The notes beneath the pieces were generated by a model that was given only the letters and a program-made list of their open reading frames with translations, was not told the origin of the DNA and did no database searches. A stretch of DNA of 64,000 bases. Origin: Pseudaestuariivita rosea (lineage in GTDB: Bacteria; Pseudomonadota; Alphaproteobacteria; Rhodobacterales; Rhodobacteraceae). Made by a program: the position numbers and the translations under genes. Positions 25,910 through 34,912 of the stretch are shown here, piece by piece. The stretch is from positions 1-64,000 of the forward strand of contig NZ_JACNMP010000003.1 in assembly GCF_017592335.1 (NCBI RefSeq). The letters run 5' to 3'. Every line of letters begins with the position of its first letter. The stretch's first letter is position 1.

Positions 25910-27247
25910 TTATCTAAGCTGCTGTAGCAACTCCAACGATGCATAGCCATCGGGCACCAGGCCTTTTGACCTTTGAAACGCACGGATGGCAGAGATGGTG
26001 TTTGGGCCAATGCGGCCATCGACGCCCTGGGTGCTAAAGCCCGCGCGTGTCAGCCGTTCTTGCAGTTCGCGGCGTTCGGCGCGGGTCAGGGCGCGGTCAT
26101 CTGTGGGCCAGCTGGCCTGAATGGCGGGGCGGCCTTTGAGGCGGTCGCTTAGGTGGCCCACCCCAATCACATAGGCGTCGGCGGAGTTATAGCGTTCGAT
26201 GACCTCAAAATTCTTGAAAATCATGAACGCCGCGCCCTGCGCCCCAGCGGGCAACAGGATTGAAGCCTGACCATAGTTGGGCACCGGTTTGCCATCCAAA
26301 CCGACAACACCCAGTCGCCCCCACTGGGCGGGCGATTTCTTGGTCCGGCGATTGGCTTGCGCATAGTTGAAACCGCGGGGCAGCTTGACCTCGACCCCCC
26401 AGGGGCGATCCTTCTGCCAGCCAAAATTCGCCAGATAAGCGGCGGTCGACGCAAGTGCATCCGTGGGGTCTTCGGACCAGATATCGCGCTTACCATCACC
26501 GCGGAAATCAACGGCATAGGCCAGATAGGATGTCGGAATAAACTGCGTGTGCCCCATGGCACCGGCCCAACTGCCGGTCATGTTACGCGCATCGGTATCG
26601 CCATTCTGGATGATTTTCAGCGCGGCAATCAGTTGTTCTTCAAAAAACGCGCCCCGCCGCCCGTCAAAAGCCAGCGTCGCCAGCGCCTCTATAATCGGGG
26701 TGTCACCGCGAAAACTGCCATAGGCGCTTTCCAGGCCCCAGACGGCGACGACGACCTCTTTATCAACGCCATAGCGCGCTTCAATCTGATCCAGAACACG
26801 GGCATGTTTGCGCAAGGCCTCGCGCCCGTTGCGGATGCGGGTCTGGGATACGGCGGTTTCAAGATACTGCCAGATTGTCTTGGTAAACTCTGCCTGATTG
26901 CGGTCACGGCTTATGACGTCGGTGTTGTAACTGACACCCTGAAAAGCTGCATCAAGCGTGCTTTGCGAAATACCCTGCCCTCGGGCGCGGCGTTTGAACT
27001 GGTCAATCCAGCGCTGGAACGCCCGGTTTGAGGTCGACAGCTGCACCTGCTGATCCTGACGTGACGCCACCAGATCGGGCCGTAACTGCGGGCGCAGCGA
27101 TGAGCCGCCCAGAAACCGCACCGGTTCATAGGATGGCTGCACAACCCGTGCCTCGGGCCGGATCGATCGATCCGGTGCGTTTGCCAAAGTAACCGCGGGC
27201 ACCAGCATCATTGCCAGTGCGAAGGCTTTTCCCCAAGACGCTATCAT
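25910..27247 (-). CDS. MltB-like lytic murein transglycosylase
   Basis: A 445-residue exported enzyme that cleaves peptidoglycan glycan strands. Signal peptide at residues 1-26 (WGKAFALAMMLVPAVTLANA). The SLT family 3 domain has the catalytic Glu in WGLESAYGSFRG, plus GSWAGAMGHTQFIPTSYLAYA and AAYLANFGWQ. A C-terminal peptidoglycan-binding domain (about 385-445) has the motif GVDGRIGPNTISAIRAFQ. The start at 27247 is chosen because it begins the signal peptide and has GAGCAGG upstream. Longer frames lack one. Confidence 0.92.
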   Translation of the reverse strand: MIASWGKAFALAMMLVPAVTLANAPDRSIRPEARVVQPSYEPVRFLGGSSLRPQLRPDLVASRQDQQVQLSTSNRAFQRWIDQFKRRARGQGISQSTLDAAFQGVSYNTDVISRDRNQAEFTKTIWQYLETAVSQTRIRNGREALRKHARVLDQIEARYGVDKEVVVAVWGLESAYGSFRGDTPIIEALATLAFDGRRGAFFEEQLIAALKIIQNGDTDARNMTGSWAGAMGHTQFIPTSYLAYAVDFRGDGKRDIWSEDPTDALASTAAYLANFGWQKDRPWGVEVKLPRGFNYAQANRRTKKSPAQWGRLGVVGLDGKPVPNYGQASILLPAGAQGAAFMIFKNFEVIERYNSADAYVIGVGHLSDRLKGRPAIQASWPTDDRALTRAERRELQERLTRAGFSTQGVDGRIGPNTISAIRAFQRSKGLVPDGYASLELLQQLR

Positions 27248-27356
27248 TGCCTGCTCATCTGCTTTGTCTATTTGGACAAGCATACCGCGAAAATACCCGC
27301 AGGCAAAGGGATCATGTGCTTTGCTGCGCGGTTTTGTGATCGATACCCTGCGCCTG

Positions 27357-28001
27357 TCACAGAAAGGCCGCCATGTGGAAGGCGGCCTGTTCGGCTTTGC
27401 GTCCATGGGTCTGGCTGACAGGACAAGCCGCGCGGACGATGCAGCCTGTTTCCCGGCATGTGTGACCGGGGCCCGAGACGTAGGCTTTGCAGGCTGGCAC
27501 GTCGTATCCATCCTTGGTCAATGCGCCAACCGGACAGGCCGTCAGGCAGGGTTTATCCCGGCAGGTTTCACAGGGTTGTTTGTGTGCGGGCGGCAGAGGC
27601 AACTGGTCTTTTAATGCCAGCGCGCCACGGTATGACACCCAGAGACCCGCAGTGTCATGCACTAACAAGTGCACAGGTGACGCCCATGCCCGCCCGGTGC
27701 GTTTGGCCCATGTGATGAATGGGTGGAAGGGCGGCCCGCCAAAGGGAAAGAACGCCTTGGCCCCCAGATCGCAGGCCATGGTGCCAATGATGCGCCGCGA
27801 CCATCGGTCCAAAGGATCGGCACCGTCATCGGCGTATTCCACCGATGTCGCAAAAATCGACCAGAAATCCGGTTCATGTGGCCCCAGCATGACCAAAGTG
27901 CCCGGATCATGGGGTACTTGATCGTCCGGGGTCGGATGAAACGCGCCCAAAACGGTCAAACCCCGCGCCCGTGCAAGGCTGTCGATCTGATCCACCGTCA
28001 T
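27357..28001 (-). CDS. Ferredoxin-like 4Fe-4S protein
   Basis: A 214-residue protein with cysteine motifs CETCRDKPCLTACP near residue 145 and CKAY...GCIVRAACPV near 185, able to hold one or two Fe-S clusters, as in QueG-like reductases but without their corrin domain. The N-terminal part (DSLARARGLTVLGAFHP) is unlike known electron-transfer domains. It is coupled to the sterol-desaturase-family gene by ATGA, so it could pass electrons to that membrane oxygenase. This pairing is inference. Confidence 0.75.
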   Translation of the reverse strand: MTVDQIDSLARARGLTVLGAFHPTPDDQVPHDPGTLVMLGPHEPDFWSIFATSVEYADDGADPLDRWSRRIIGTMACDLGAKAFFPFGGPPFHPFITWAKRTGRAWASPVHLLVHDTAGLWVSYRGALALKDQLPLPPAHKQPCETCRDKPCLTACPVGALTKDGYDVPACKAYVSGPGHTCRETGCIVRAACPVSQTHGRKAEQAAFHMAAFL

Positions 28002-28792
28002 TTGCGGCGAAACGGCAAAGCCAGGCTCCACCCCAGGGTCGAGGGCCGATCATCCTGCCATTCCAGCCCGACGGTCATATCGTCATGACCCTGCAGCGGT
28101 TGCGGACGATAGGTGCGAAACAGCCTGTCCCACCAGCTAAGCGCGAACCCATAGTTGCTGTCATGTTCGACCCGGTCCACGGAATGGTGCACGCGGTGCA
28201 TATCGGGCGTCACCAGAACCAGCCGCAGCGCGCGGTCCAGCCAAAGGGGCAGCCTTAGGTTGGCGTGGTTGAACATGGCAGTGCCGTTTAACAAGATCTC
28301 GAACGCCACAACGGCCCAGGCAACTGGCCCCAACAGATAGACCAGCCCGATTTTCAGCACCATCGACAGGGCGATTTCGACCGGATGAAACCGGATGGCG
28401 GTCGTCACATCCATATCGCGGTCGGCATGGTGCACGCGGTGGATGCGCCACAGGAACGGCACCTTATGGGTGATCAGATGCTGCGCCCAGATGGCGAAAT
28501 CCAGGATCAGGATGGTCGCGATGACCTCGACCACCAGGGGCAGATCAATCTGGTTAAACAAACCCCATCCCAGCCGCTGCGCGTCGATGGCCGCGCCGAC
28601 GGCCAACAGCGGCAAGGCTAATGCCAGCAGCCGCAGCGTAAGCGTGTCCAGCAGCACGATCGCCCAGTTTGTCATCCAGCGCCGCGATGTGCGGTCCCGT
28701 CGGGCGCGGCGCGGCAATAGGGTCTCAAGCAGTGCCAGAACGGCGAAAAGACCGATAAAGATACCCAGTCGAATGATAGCTTCGTTTTCCAT
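27998..28792 (-). CDS. Sterol desaturase/fatty-acid hydroxylase family protein
   Basis: A 264-residue membrane di-iron enzyme. The three histidine boxes are visible: HLITH, HRVHHADRD and HRVHHSVDR, between hydrophobic segments (about 7-23, 45-70, 85-105, 140-165). Family members hydroxylate or desaturate lipids, sterols or carotenoids in the membrane. The substrate here is unknown. Length fits the smaller bacterial members. The ATGA overlap with the downstream ferredoxin-like gene suggests one functional unit. Confidence 0.88.
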   Translation of the reverse strand: MENEAIIRLGIFIGLFAVLALLETLLPRRARRDRTSRRWMTNWAIVLLDTLTLRLLALALPLLAVGAAIDAQRLGWGLFNQIDLPLVVEVIATILILDFAIWAQHLITHKVPFLWRIHRVHHADRDMDVTTAIRFHPVEIALSMVLKIGLVYLLGPVAWAVVAFEILLNGTAMFNHANLRLPLWLDRALRLVLVTPDMHRVHHSVDRVEHDSNYGFALSWWDRLFRTYRPQPLQGHDDMTVGLEWQDDRPSTLGWSLALPFRRK

Positions 28793-28999
28793 GGACCAAA
28801 GCTATCGTGCCAGAGATCTGGCGCAAGGGCGGGCACAAAGACGTGATGAAATGTCGCCCGGCCTGCAAGCAGACAGATCCCGGTCGCAACCAAAGATTGA
28901 CTCAAAATCGGTAAAAGGCGATAATTATGGGGCGATTATTTTATCGTTTGGCCCGCATTTTATTCCGTGGGCAACCCCTATTTTAAGGAACTACATTTG

Positions 29000-29305
29000 A
29001 TGAAGGATACGATCCCCATGTTCAATCTAAGTGAATTTTCGAAATCCGTACGTGAGGCTTTTACGAAATCCTCAAACTTCTGGCCGACCTGCATTGATGA
29101 GGCGATCAAAAGCGGTGTGCGCGATGCCGACAAGCTGACCAATCTGGCGTTTTACATGCAACACAAAGACCGTATGCATGGCGATTTCGGCAAACCCATT
29201 GCCCGGACCGACCCAAGGTATCAGCGGTTGTCAGCAGAATGGAAAAGTTTTCGTAACGTGATCACGCCGCTGGTGCCGCAGGAACCGATGCTTGGTGGCA
29301 GCTAA
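29000..29305 (+). CDS. Hypothetical small soluble protein
   Basis: A 101-residue protein, helical and charged (FSKSVREAFTKS, then CIDEAIKSGVRDADKLTNLAFYMQHKDR), with no signal or membrane segment. AAGGA precedes the ATG at 29000; an in-frame start 11 codons earlier lacks this. I do not recognise the family. The gene stands alone. The structured repeat copy 1 lies 41 bp after its stop. Confidence 0.55.
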   Translation: MKDTIPMFNLSEFSKSVREAFTKSSNFWPTCIDEAIKSGVRDADKLTNLAFYMQHKDRMHGDFGKPIARTDPRYQRLSAEWKSFRNVITPLVPQEPMLGGS

Positions 29306-29346
29306 AAAACATTCTGATAGTCGAGAACGCTTGGCTCAACTAACTC

Positions 29347-29430
29347 GCCCGGTGGAACCACCGGGCAGCGCCCGGCCCGCCCCCCCAAGGGCGGGCGCTT
29401 CTCGCCCACCCTCGGGCCGGTCGCTGCCCT
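29347..29430 (+). repeat. Structured intergenic repeat, copy 1
   Basis: First of four ~85-bp copies (others 38060-38140, 50390-50474, 52740-52821). Its parts are a hairpin GCCCGGTGG/CCACCGGGC and a larger fold closed by GGGCAGCG and CGCTGCCC around an inner stem built on GGGCGGGCGC. Same orientation as copy 3. Located shortly after a stop codon, as all copies are. Confidence 0.8.
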
Positions 29431-29534
29431 TAGCTCTCATCAAACACATTTCAGATTTTAGGACGATGCTCTAAAAAACGTTTTGGTGACCGCAACTGGT
29501 CGAACGACCGTCTCGGGACTACCTACAGCCTGCA

Positions 29535-30203
29535 ATGACGATGCAGGGGCAGATACACGCGCGCAGGCGCAACAGGCGGCTTTGGGCCGAATTCGTGGCC
29601 TTTTTCTGTGTCATCCCTTTGATCATCGCGGTGGCCTTCCCGCCAAGCGCACTGTTTCCGCTACTGTTTTCTTTCACAGCGCTTGGCATTGTTTTGCTGC
29701 ACATCACGCCCGGCTTTGACTGGCGCAGCCTTTTGGTGCCGCGCCGGGTCGACTGGGGCGCGGTTTTGCTGATGTCGGGGGCGACGGCGCTGACGGCTTA
29801 TATCGTCATGCAACTGACGGCGCCGGGCGATCTGTTCATTCTGGTCCGGCAAAACCCAGCATTGCTGATCATGATCGCGCTGCTTTACCCGGTACTCAGC
29901 GCCCTGCCGCAGGAACTGGTCTTTCGCCCTCTGTTTTTCCGCCGCTATGCCGAGATTCTGCCAGACGGGCACTGGCCGCCCATCATTCTGAACGCCACAC
30001 TCTTTGCCTTTGCCCACCTGATGTATTGGAACTGGATCGTCATCGCCATGACATTTTTCGGCGGTCTGGCCTTTGCCTGGGCCTATCAGCACCGCGGCAG
30101 CTTTACGATGGCTGTGATCCTGCATTCACTCGCTGGCATCATCGTTTTTGCCTTCGGGCTGGGCATGTTTTTCTATTCTGGCAATGTGCAAAAGCCGTTC
30201 TAG
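29535..30203 (+). CDS. CPBP-family intramembrane protease
   Basis: A 222-residue protein with 6-7 hydrophobic segments. CPBP (CAAX protease/bacteriocin-processing) motifs are present: QELVFRPLFF in place of the usual EExxxR (first Glu is Gln here), FAFAHLMYWN (FxxxH), and HSLAG near the end. The second Glu, Arg and both His are kept, so activity is possible. Substrate unknown; bacterial members process peptides or act in bacteriocin immunity. No ribosome-binding site is obvious before the ATG at 29535. Confidence 0.8.
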   Translation: MTMQGQIHARRRNRRLWAEFVAFFCVIPLIIAVAFPPSALFPLLFSFTALGIVLLHITPGFDWRSLLVPRRVDWGAVLLMSGATALTAYIVMQLTAPGDLFILVRQNPALLIMIALLYPVLSALPQELVFRPLFFRRYAEILPDGHWPPIILNATLFAFAHLMYWNWIVIAMTFFGGLAFAWAYQHRGSFTMAVILHSLAGIIVFAFGLGMFFYSGNVQKPF

Positions 30204-30259
30204 GTGGAACCTTCACCGATGTGGGCGGTTAGGCCCTGACAGATAAGGAGTATCCGCCC

Positions 30260-30934
30260 ATGACGCCCCAAGCCATCTTCTTCGGTGCCATTGGCACCTT
30301 GACCGAAACATCCGATCTGCAGCGACGCGCATTCAATATGGCGTTTCAGGACGCGGGTCTGGATTGGGTCTGGGACCAGCAGACCTATTTCAAACTGCTG
30401 CACAAACCCGGCGGTCAGGCCCGCATTGCCCGCTATGCCGAGGAAATGGGCGTCGATGTGGATGCAAGCGCGCTGCACCGGGCCAAGGTGTCATATTTCG
30501 CAGAACTGGCTGGGACCGAAGGGCTTTTGCCGCGCCCCGGCGTCAGTGAAACCATCGCCGCTGCGCGATCCGCAGGCATCCCCATCGGTTTTGTGACAAC
30601 GACCGGCGCAGACACCGTTTCACTGATTTTCAGTGGTCTGTCGCCCCATATTCTGCGCAGCGACTTCAGCTATATCGGCGCGCGTGACAAGGTCAACGCC
30701 CCAAAACCCGCCAGCGATATTTATCACCATGCCCTGCAGCATTTCGACATACGGCCAACTCAGGCCATTGCAATAGAAGACACGCCCGAAAGCGCCGAAG
30801 CGGCCGTAAGCGCAGGCATTCAATGCATCGCTTTCCCTGGTCAGGCCGCCAAAGGGCGCGCATTTCCTGACACTTGTGAAAAGTTCAATGTGCTGAAACC
30901 CGACCTTTTTGGCCTGACTGCGAAGGCGGCCTAA
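30260..30934 (+). CDS. HAD-like protein lacking the catalytic nucleophile
   Basis: A 224-residue HAD-fold protein with a phosphatase-type cap. Motif II lies in GFVTTTGA, the motif III lysine in NAPKPASDIY and the motif IV acid in IAIEDTPES. Motif I, normally DxDGTL, reads FFGAIGTL at residues 7-14, so both aspartates, including the nucleophile, are gone. The protein is otherwise well kept, which argues for a binding role or different chemistry rather than decay. TAAGGAG precedes the ATG. Confidence 0.8.
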   Translation: MTPQAIFFGAIGTLTETSDLQRRAFNMAFQDAGLDWVWDQQTYFKLLHKPGGQARIARYAEEMGVDVDASALHRAKVSYFAELAGTEGLLPRPGVSETIAAARSAGIPIGFVTTTGADTVSLIFSGLSPHILRSDFSYIGARDKVNAPKPASDIYHHALQHFDIRPTQAIAIEDTPESAEAAVSAGIQCIAFPGQAAKGRAFPDTCEKFNVLKPDLFGLTAKAA

Positions 30935-31052
30935 TCGCTCTTTCACCACATTAAACTGGACCGGGCGGGATTGACACCCCGTCGTCCCTTGACATCACGC
31001 GCGTCTCACTGTGTATCGGCGCAACGCTGAACGCCGCCGAAGGGACGCCAAA

Positions 31053-33050
31053 ATGCACGCCTATCGCAGTCACACCTGTGCCGCACTGAACAAATCCCAT
31101 GTGGGGCAGACCGTCCGCCTTGCGGGCTGGGTCCACCGCATCCGCGATCATGGGGGGCTTTTGTTCATCGACCTGCGGGATCACTATGGCGTGACACAGG
31201 TTCTGGCCGATCCCGACAGCCCGGTGTTTGCTGAGATTGAAAAGGTGCGCAGCGAATGGTGTATTCGGATCGATGGAGAGGTCAAGGCGCGCGACGAAAG
31301 CCTGATCAACCCGAAAATTCCGACGGGCGAAGTTGAGGTCTTTATCCGCGATATGGAAGTTCTGGGCGCGGCCGAGGAACTGCCATTGCTGGTTTTCGGC
31401 GATCAGGAATATCCCGAAGAAACCCGCCTGCGCTATCGTTACCTGGACCTGCGCCGGGAAAAACTTCAGGAAAACATGAAGCTGCGGTCGGACGTTGTGG
31501 CCAGCATCCGCAAGCGCATGTGGGATATCGGATTTCGCGAATACCAGACGCCGATCATCACCGCCAGCAGCCCCGAGGGCGCGCGCGATTTCCTTGTGCC
31601 CTCGCGCCTGCATCCGGGCAAATTCTACGCGCTTCCCCAGGCCCCGCAGCAATTCAAGCAGCTGATCATGATGTCGGGCTTTGACAAGTATTTCCAGATC
31701 GCGCCCTGTTTCCGCGACGAAGACCCGCGCGCCGACCGGTCACCCACCGACTTTTACCAGTTGGATATGGAGATGAGCTTTGTCGAGCAGCAGGACGTTT
31801 TCGACACGATCCAGCCCGTTCTGCAGGGCGTGTTCGAGGAATTCGGCGGCGGGCGCAAGGTTGATACCGACTGGCCCCAGATCAGCTACCGTGACGCGAC
31901 GCTCTGGTACGGCACCGACAAGCCTGACCTGCGAAATCCTATTAAAATGCAAGTGGTCTCTGACCACTTTCGTGATAGCGGTTTCGCGATTTTCGCGAAA
32001 CTGTTGGAGCAAGACGGCACCCAAATCCGCGCCATTCCAGCGCCGGGCGGCGGCTCACGCAAATTCTGTGACCGGATGAACGCCTTTGCCCAGAAAGAGG
32101 GTCTGCCGGGGATGGGGTATATTTTCTGGCGTGAGGTCGATGGCAATCCCAACCCTGATTTCGATGAACAAACTTACGAGCGTATGACAAATTGGGTCGT
32201 GACGCGGAAGGTCGACGATGAGGAATTTACTTATGAGAAAATGAAAGCACAGAGTGAAAAACAAGAAGTAATTGAAAGAATTAAAGAAAATATCGATAGT
32301 GGCCATATCGAAAAAATTCAGGCGGCAGAAAGTATTATAGAGAACCATTTTGGACCAACTCTTATTGAATTCGAGGCCGCAGGCCCCCTCGCCAAAAACA
32401 TCGGCCCCGAGCGAACCGAAGCCATTCGTCAGCAACTTAACCTTGGCGTTGGTGATGCGGCCTTTTTCCTGGGTGGGAAGCCTGAAAGCTTTGAGGCGGT
32501 CGCTGCCAAGGCGCGGGTTGAGATCGGGAATGAGCTGGGTCTGACCGACCAGGACCGTTTTGCCTTTGCCTGGATCGTGGATTTCCCGATCTATGAAAAA
32601 GACGACGAAACCGGCAAGGTCGATTTTGAACACAACCCGTTTTCCATGCCTCAGGGCGGGATGGAGGCTTTGAACGGCGATCCGCTGGACGTGCTGGGTT
32701 ATCAGTACGATCTGGCGTGCAACGGCTATGAACTGGTCAGCGGCGCGATCCGGAACCATAAGCCCGAAATCATGTTCAAGGCCTTTGAGATTGCCGGTTA
32801 TGGCGAAGATGAGGTGCGCAAGCGGTTTGGCGGCCTGGTCAATGCCTTCCAATACGGCGCGCCACCCCACGGGGGATGTGCCGCCGGGATCGACCGGATC
32901 GTGATGCTGCTGGCGGACGAGGCGAATATTCGCGAGGTCATCATGTTCCCCATGAACCAGCGCGCCGAAGATCTGATGATGGGCGCGCCAAGCGATCCGA
33001 TGCCGGAACAGCTGATGGAGCTGTCGCTGCGGGTGGTGACCGAGGACTGA
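31053..33050 (+). CDS. aspS: Aspartyl-tRNA synthetase
   Basis: Charges tRNA-Asp (class II synthetase). In the 665-residue protein the OB-fold anticodon domain (about 1-110) has [18 protein letters not shown]. Motif 2 is [19 protein letters not shown] and motif 3 lies in [13 protein letters not shown]. The usual bacterial length is about 590. The surplus is an in-frame segment at residues ~361-440 in the GAD domain (32132-32372), visibly AT-rich and Lys/Glu-rich, inserted between GYIFWRE and AAGPLAKN. The start at 31053 has GAAGGGA upstream. kptA follows with a one-base TGATG overlap. Confidence 0.95.
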   Translation: MHAYRSHTCAALNKSHVGQTVRLAGWVHRIRDHGGLLFIDLRDHYGVTQVLADPDSPVFAEIEKVRSEWCIRIDGEVKARDESLINPKIPTGEVEVFIRDMEVLGAAEELPLLVFGDQEYPEETRLRYRYLDLRREKLQENMKLRSDVVASIRKRMWDIGFREYQTPIITASSPEGARDFLVPSRLHPGKFYALPQAPQQFKQLIMMSGFDKYFQIAPCFRDEDPRADRSPTDFYQLDMEMSFVEQQDVFDTIQPVLQGVFEEFGGGRKVDTDWPQISYRDATLWYGTDKPDLRNPIKMQVVSDHFRDSGFAIFAKLLEQDGTQIRAIPAPGGGSRKFCDRMNAFAQKEGLPGMGYIFWREVDGNPNPDFDEQTYERMTNWVVTRKVDDEEFTYEKMKAQSEKQEVIERIKENIDSGHIEKIQAAESIIENHFGPTLIEFEAAGPLAKNIGPERTEAIRQQLNLGVGDAAFFLGGKPESFEAVAAKARVEIGNELGLTDQDRFAFAWIVDFPIYEKDDETGKVDFEHNPFSMPQGGMEALNGDPLDVLGYQYDLACNGYELVSGAIRNHKPEIMFKAFEIAGYGEDEVRKRFGGLVNAFQYGAPPHGGCAAGIDRIVMLLADEANIREVIMFPMNQRAEDLMMGAPSDPMPEQLMELSLRVVTED

Positions 33051-33583
33051 TGCCAAAATCCGACCGCAGCCACAGCAAATGGATGTCGCTGGTGCTGCGT
33101 CATGATCCGGGGGTGGCGGGGGTGACGCTGGATGCCGGGGGCTGGGTGGATGTCGATGCTTTGCTGACCGCGGCGCCCGATGGTCTGGACCGCGATGCGT
33201 TGACCCGGATCGTTGCGCAAAGCGACAAGCAACGCTTTGCTCTTAACCCCGATGGCACCCGCATCCGCGCCAATCAGGGGCATTCGGTCACCGTTGACCT
33301 GGGCCTTGAACCCCGCGTGCCGCCCGAGGTCCTGTACCACGGCACCGCCGACAAAAACGTGCCCGCGATCATGACCGAAGGCCTGCGCCCCATGTCGCGT
33401 CAACACGTTCACCTGTCGCCTGATACCGAAACGGCCCATAAGGTCGGCACCCGCCACGGCAAACCCGTTATCCTGACCGTCGCCGCAGGAAAGATGCACG
33501 CGGCTGGCCATGTCTTTTGGCTGTCAGAAAACGGTGTCTGGCTGACCGATCATGTGCCAGCAGAATATGTGACCATCGCCTGA
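33050..33583 (+). CDS. kptA: RNA 2'-phosphotransferase, KptA/Tpt1 family
   Basis: Removes an internal or splice-junction 2'-phosphate from RNA using NAD+, forming ADP-ribose 1'',2''-cyclic phosphate. The 177-residue protein has KWMSLVLRHDP, RIRANQGHS (NAD/RNA-contacting Arg and His), VLYHGT and HVHLSPD, matching the family. Bacteria lack the tRNA-splicing substrate, so the cellular role is uncertain. Its ATG overlaps the aspS stop (TGATG), implying coupled translation with a tRNA synthetase. Confidence 0.9.
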   Translation: MPKSDRSHSKWMSLVLRHDPGVAGVTLDAGGWVDVDALLTAAPDGLDRDALTRIVAQSDKQRFALNPDGTRIRANQGHSVTVDLGLEPRVPPEVLYHGTADKNVPAIMTEGLRPMSRQHVHLSPDTETAHKVGTRHGKPVILTVAAGKMHAAGHVFWLSENGVWLTDHVPAEYVTIA

Positions 33584-33598
33584 GATATTAACCGCAGA

Positions 33599-34345
33599 TC
33601 ACGCCTCAAGCTGTTCCAGAATGTCGTCTGAGACTTCGAAATTCGCGGTCACGCGCTGGATGTCGTCGTCGTCTTCCAGGGCGTCGATCAGTTTCATCAG
33701 TTTCTGCATCCCGTCCAGGTCAAGCTCGGTCGTGGTGGTGGGTTTCCAGATCAGCTTGGTCGAGGTGCTTTCGCCCAATTGTTCCTCAAGCGCCGTTGCG
33801 ACGGCGTTCAGGTCGGTGTCCGCGCAATAGATGATATGACCGTCTTCGCTGCTTTCGACGTCTTCAGCGCCGGCCTCAATCGCGGCCATCATGACGGTGT
33901 CGGCATCGCCAACCTCGGGCGGATAGGTTACCTCGCCCTTGCGGTCGAACATGAAACCGACAGAGCCCGTTTCCCCCAGATTGCCGCCATTCTTGGAAAA
34001 GGTGGATCGCACGGTGCTGGCGGTGCGGTTTTTATTGTCGGTCATCGCCTCGACAATCACGGCCACGCCGCCCGGACCGTAGCCTTCGTAGCGGATTTCG
34101 TCATAGGTTTCGGCATCACCGCCCTGGGATTTCTTGATCGCGCGTTCGATCACATCCTTTGGGACCGACTGCGCTTTGGCCTCTTTCACCGCCAGACGCA
34201 GCCTGGGGTTCTTTTCCGGATCAGGGTCACCCATCTTGGCGGCCACGGTAATTTCGCGGGACAGCTTGGAAAACAGCTTAGAGCGCGCCGCATCCTGGCG
34301 CCCTTTGCGATGCTGGATATTTGCCCATTTGGAATGCCCTGCCAT
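33599..34345 (-). CDS. yebC: YebC/PmpR-family protein
   Basis: A 248-residue protein starting [18 protein letters not shown], the signature of the family, with [10 protein letters not shown] and NRTASTVRS in domain 2. Long annotated as a transcriptional regulator; some members are now linked to translation of difficult sequences. Length and start are normal. It is convergent with kptA, 15 bp apart. Confidence 0.95.
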   Translation of the reverse strand: MAGHSKWANIQHRKGRQDAARSKLFSKLSREITVAAKMGDPDPEKNPRLRLAVKEAKAQSVPKDVIERAIKKSQGGDAETYDEIRYEGYGPGGVAVIVEAMTDNKNRTASTVRSTFSKNGGNLGETGSVGFMFDRKGEVTYPPEVGDADTVMMAAIEAGAEDVESSEDGHIIYCADTDLNAVATALEEQLGESTSTKLIWKPTTTTELDLDGMQKLMKLIDALEDDDDIQRVTANFEVSDDILEQLEA

Positions 34346-34439
34346 GGGTCTTCTCCTGTCTCGGTCTTGTCGAAATCTGCACTTCTATAAGCCATGCCCG
34401 CCATGGGGTGCAACCCGGACTGCGGCCCGCAAAACGGGC

Positions 34440-34907
34440 CTATCGCTGGTTTTGATATCTGCCCTGCAGCTCGGTCGCATAGTCCTGAACGCGGGCCTTG
34501 TAGCGCTTGGTCAGATTGCCCTTGATCAGCCGCATCGACTGCAACAAAAGCCGCGCGGACAGCGACGTGGGCTTCAGGTCAAAAGACATGGCAATACGCG
34601 TTTTGCTTTGCGCCAAGGGGATGACATCGATCTGGGTCGTGATCTGCAGCCCGCCCACACGGGAATAGAATGTCAGTTCGTTTGGCGCGTCGAAATTTTG
34701 CAGCTCGGTTTTCATCTTGCGCTGCCTGCCGCGGAAATTGAACCGGATGTCCCATTTCATGCCCTGACCCACGTGACCCGGCGGGCTGATCCGTTCGATC
34801 TCGGCCCCGCGCCTTTGGGCCTGTTCTTCGAAACTGTCAAAATCGACGATCTGGTCGAACACAAAATCGGCAGGGGCGGCGATATCTTCTTTGGCGGAAA
34901 ACTTCAT
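34440..34907 (-). CDS. SRPBCC (START-like) family protein
   Basis: A 155-residue protein with the helix-grip layout: FSAKEDIAAPADFVFDQI at the start, a central sheet (GMKWDIRFNFRGRQRKM) and a long C-terminal helix. These small domains bind lipids or hydrophobic ligands; coenzyme-Q-binding relatives are one option. No signal peptide. Downstream of nudC by 5 bp on the same strand, so probably co-transcribed. Confidence 0.75.
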   Translation of the reverse strand: MKFSAKEDIAAPADFVFDQIVDFDSFEEQAQRRGAEIERISPPGHVGQGMKWDIRFNFRGRQRKMKTELQNFDAPNELTFYSRVGGLQITTQIDVIPLAQSKTRIAMSFDLKPTSLSARLLLQSMRLIKGNLTKRYKARVQDYATELQGRYQNQR

Positions 34908-34912
34908 TAGCG

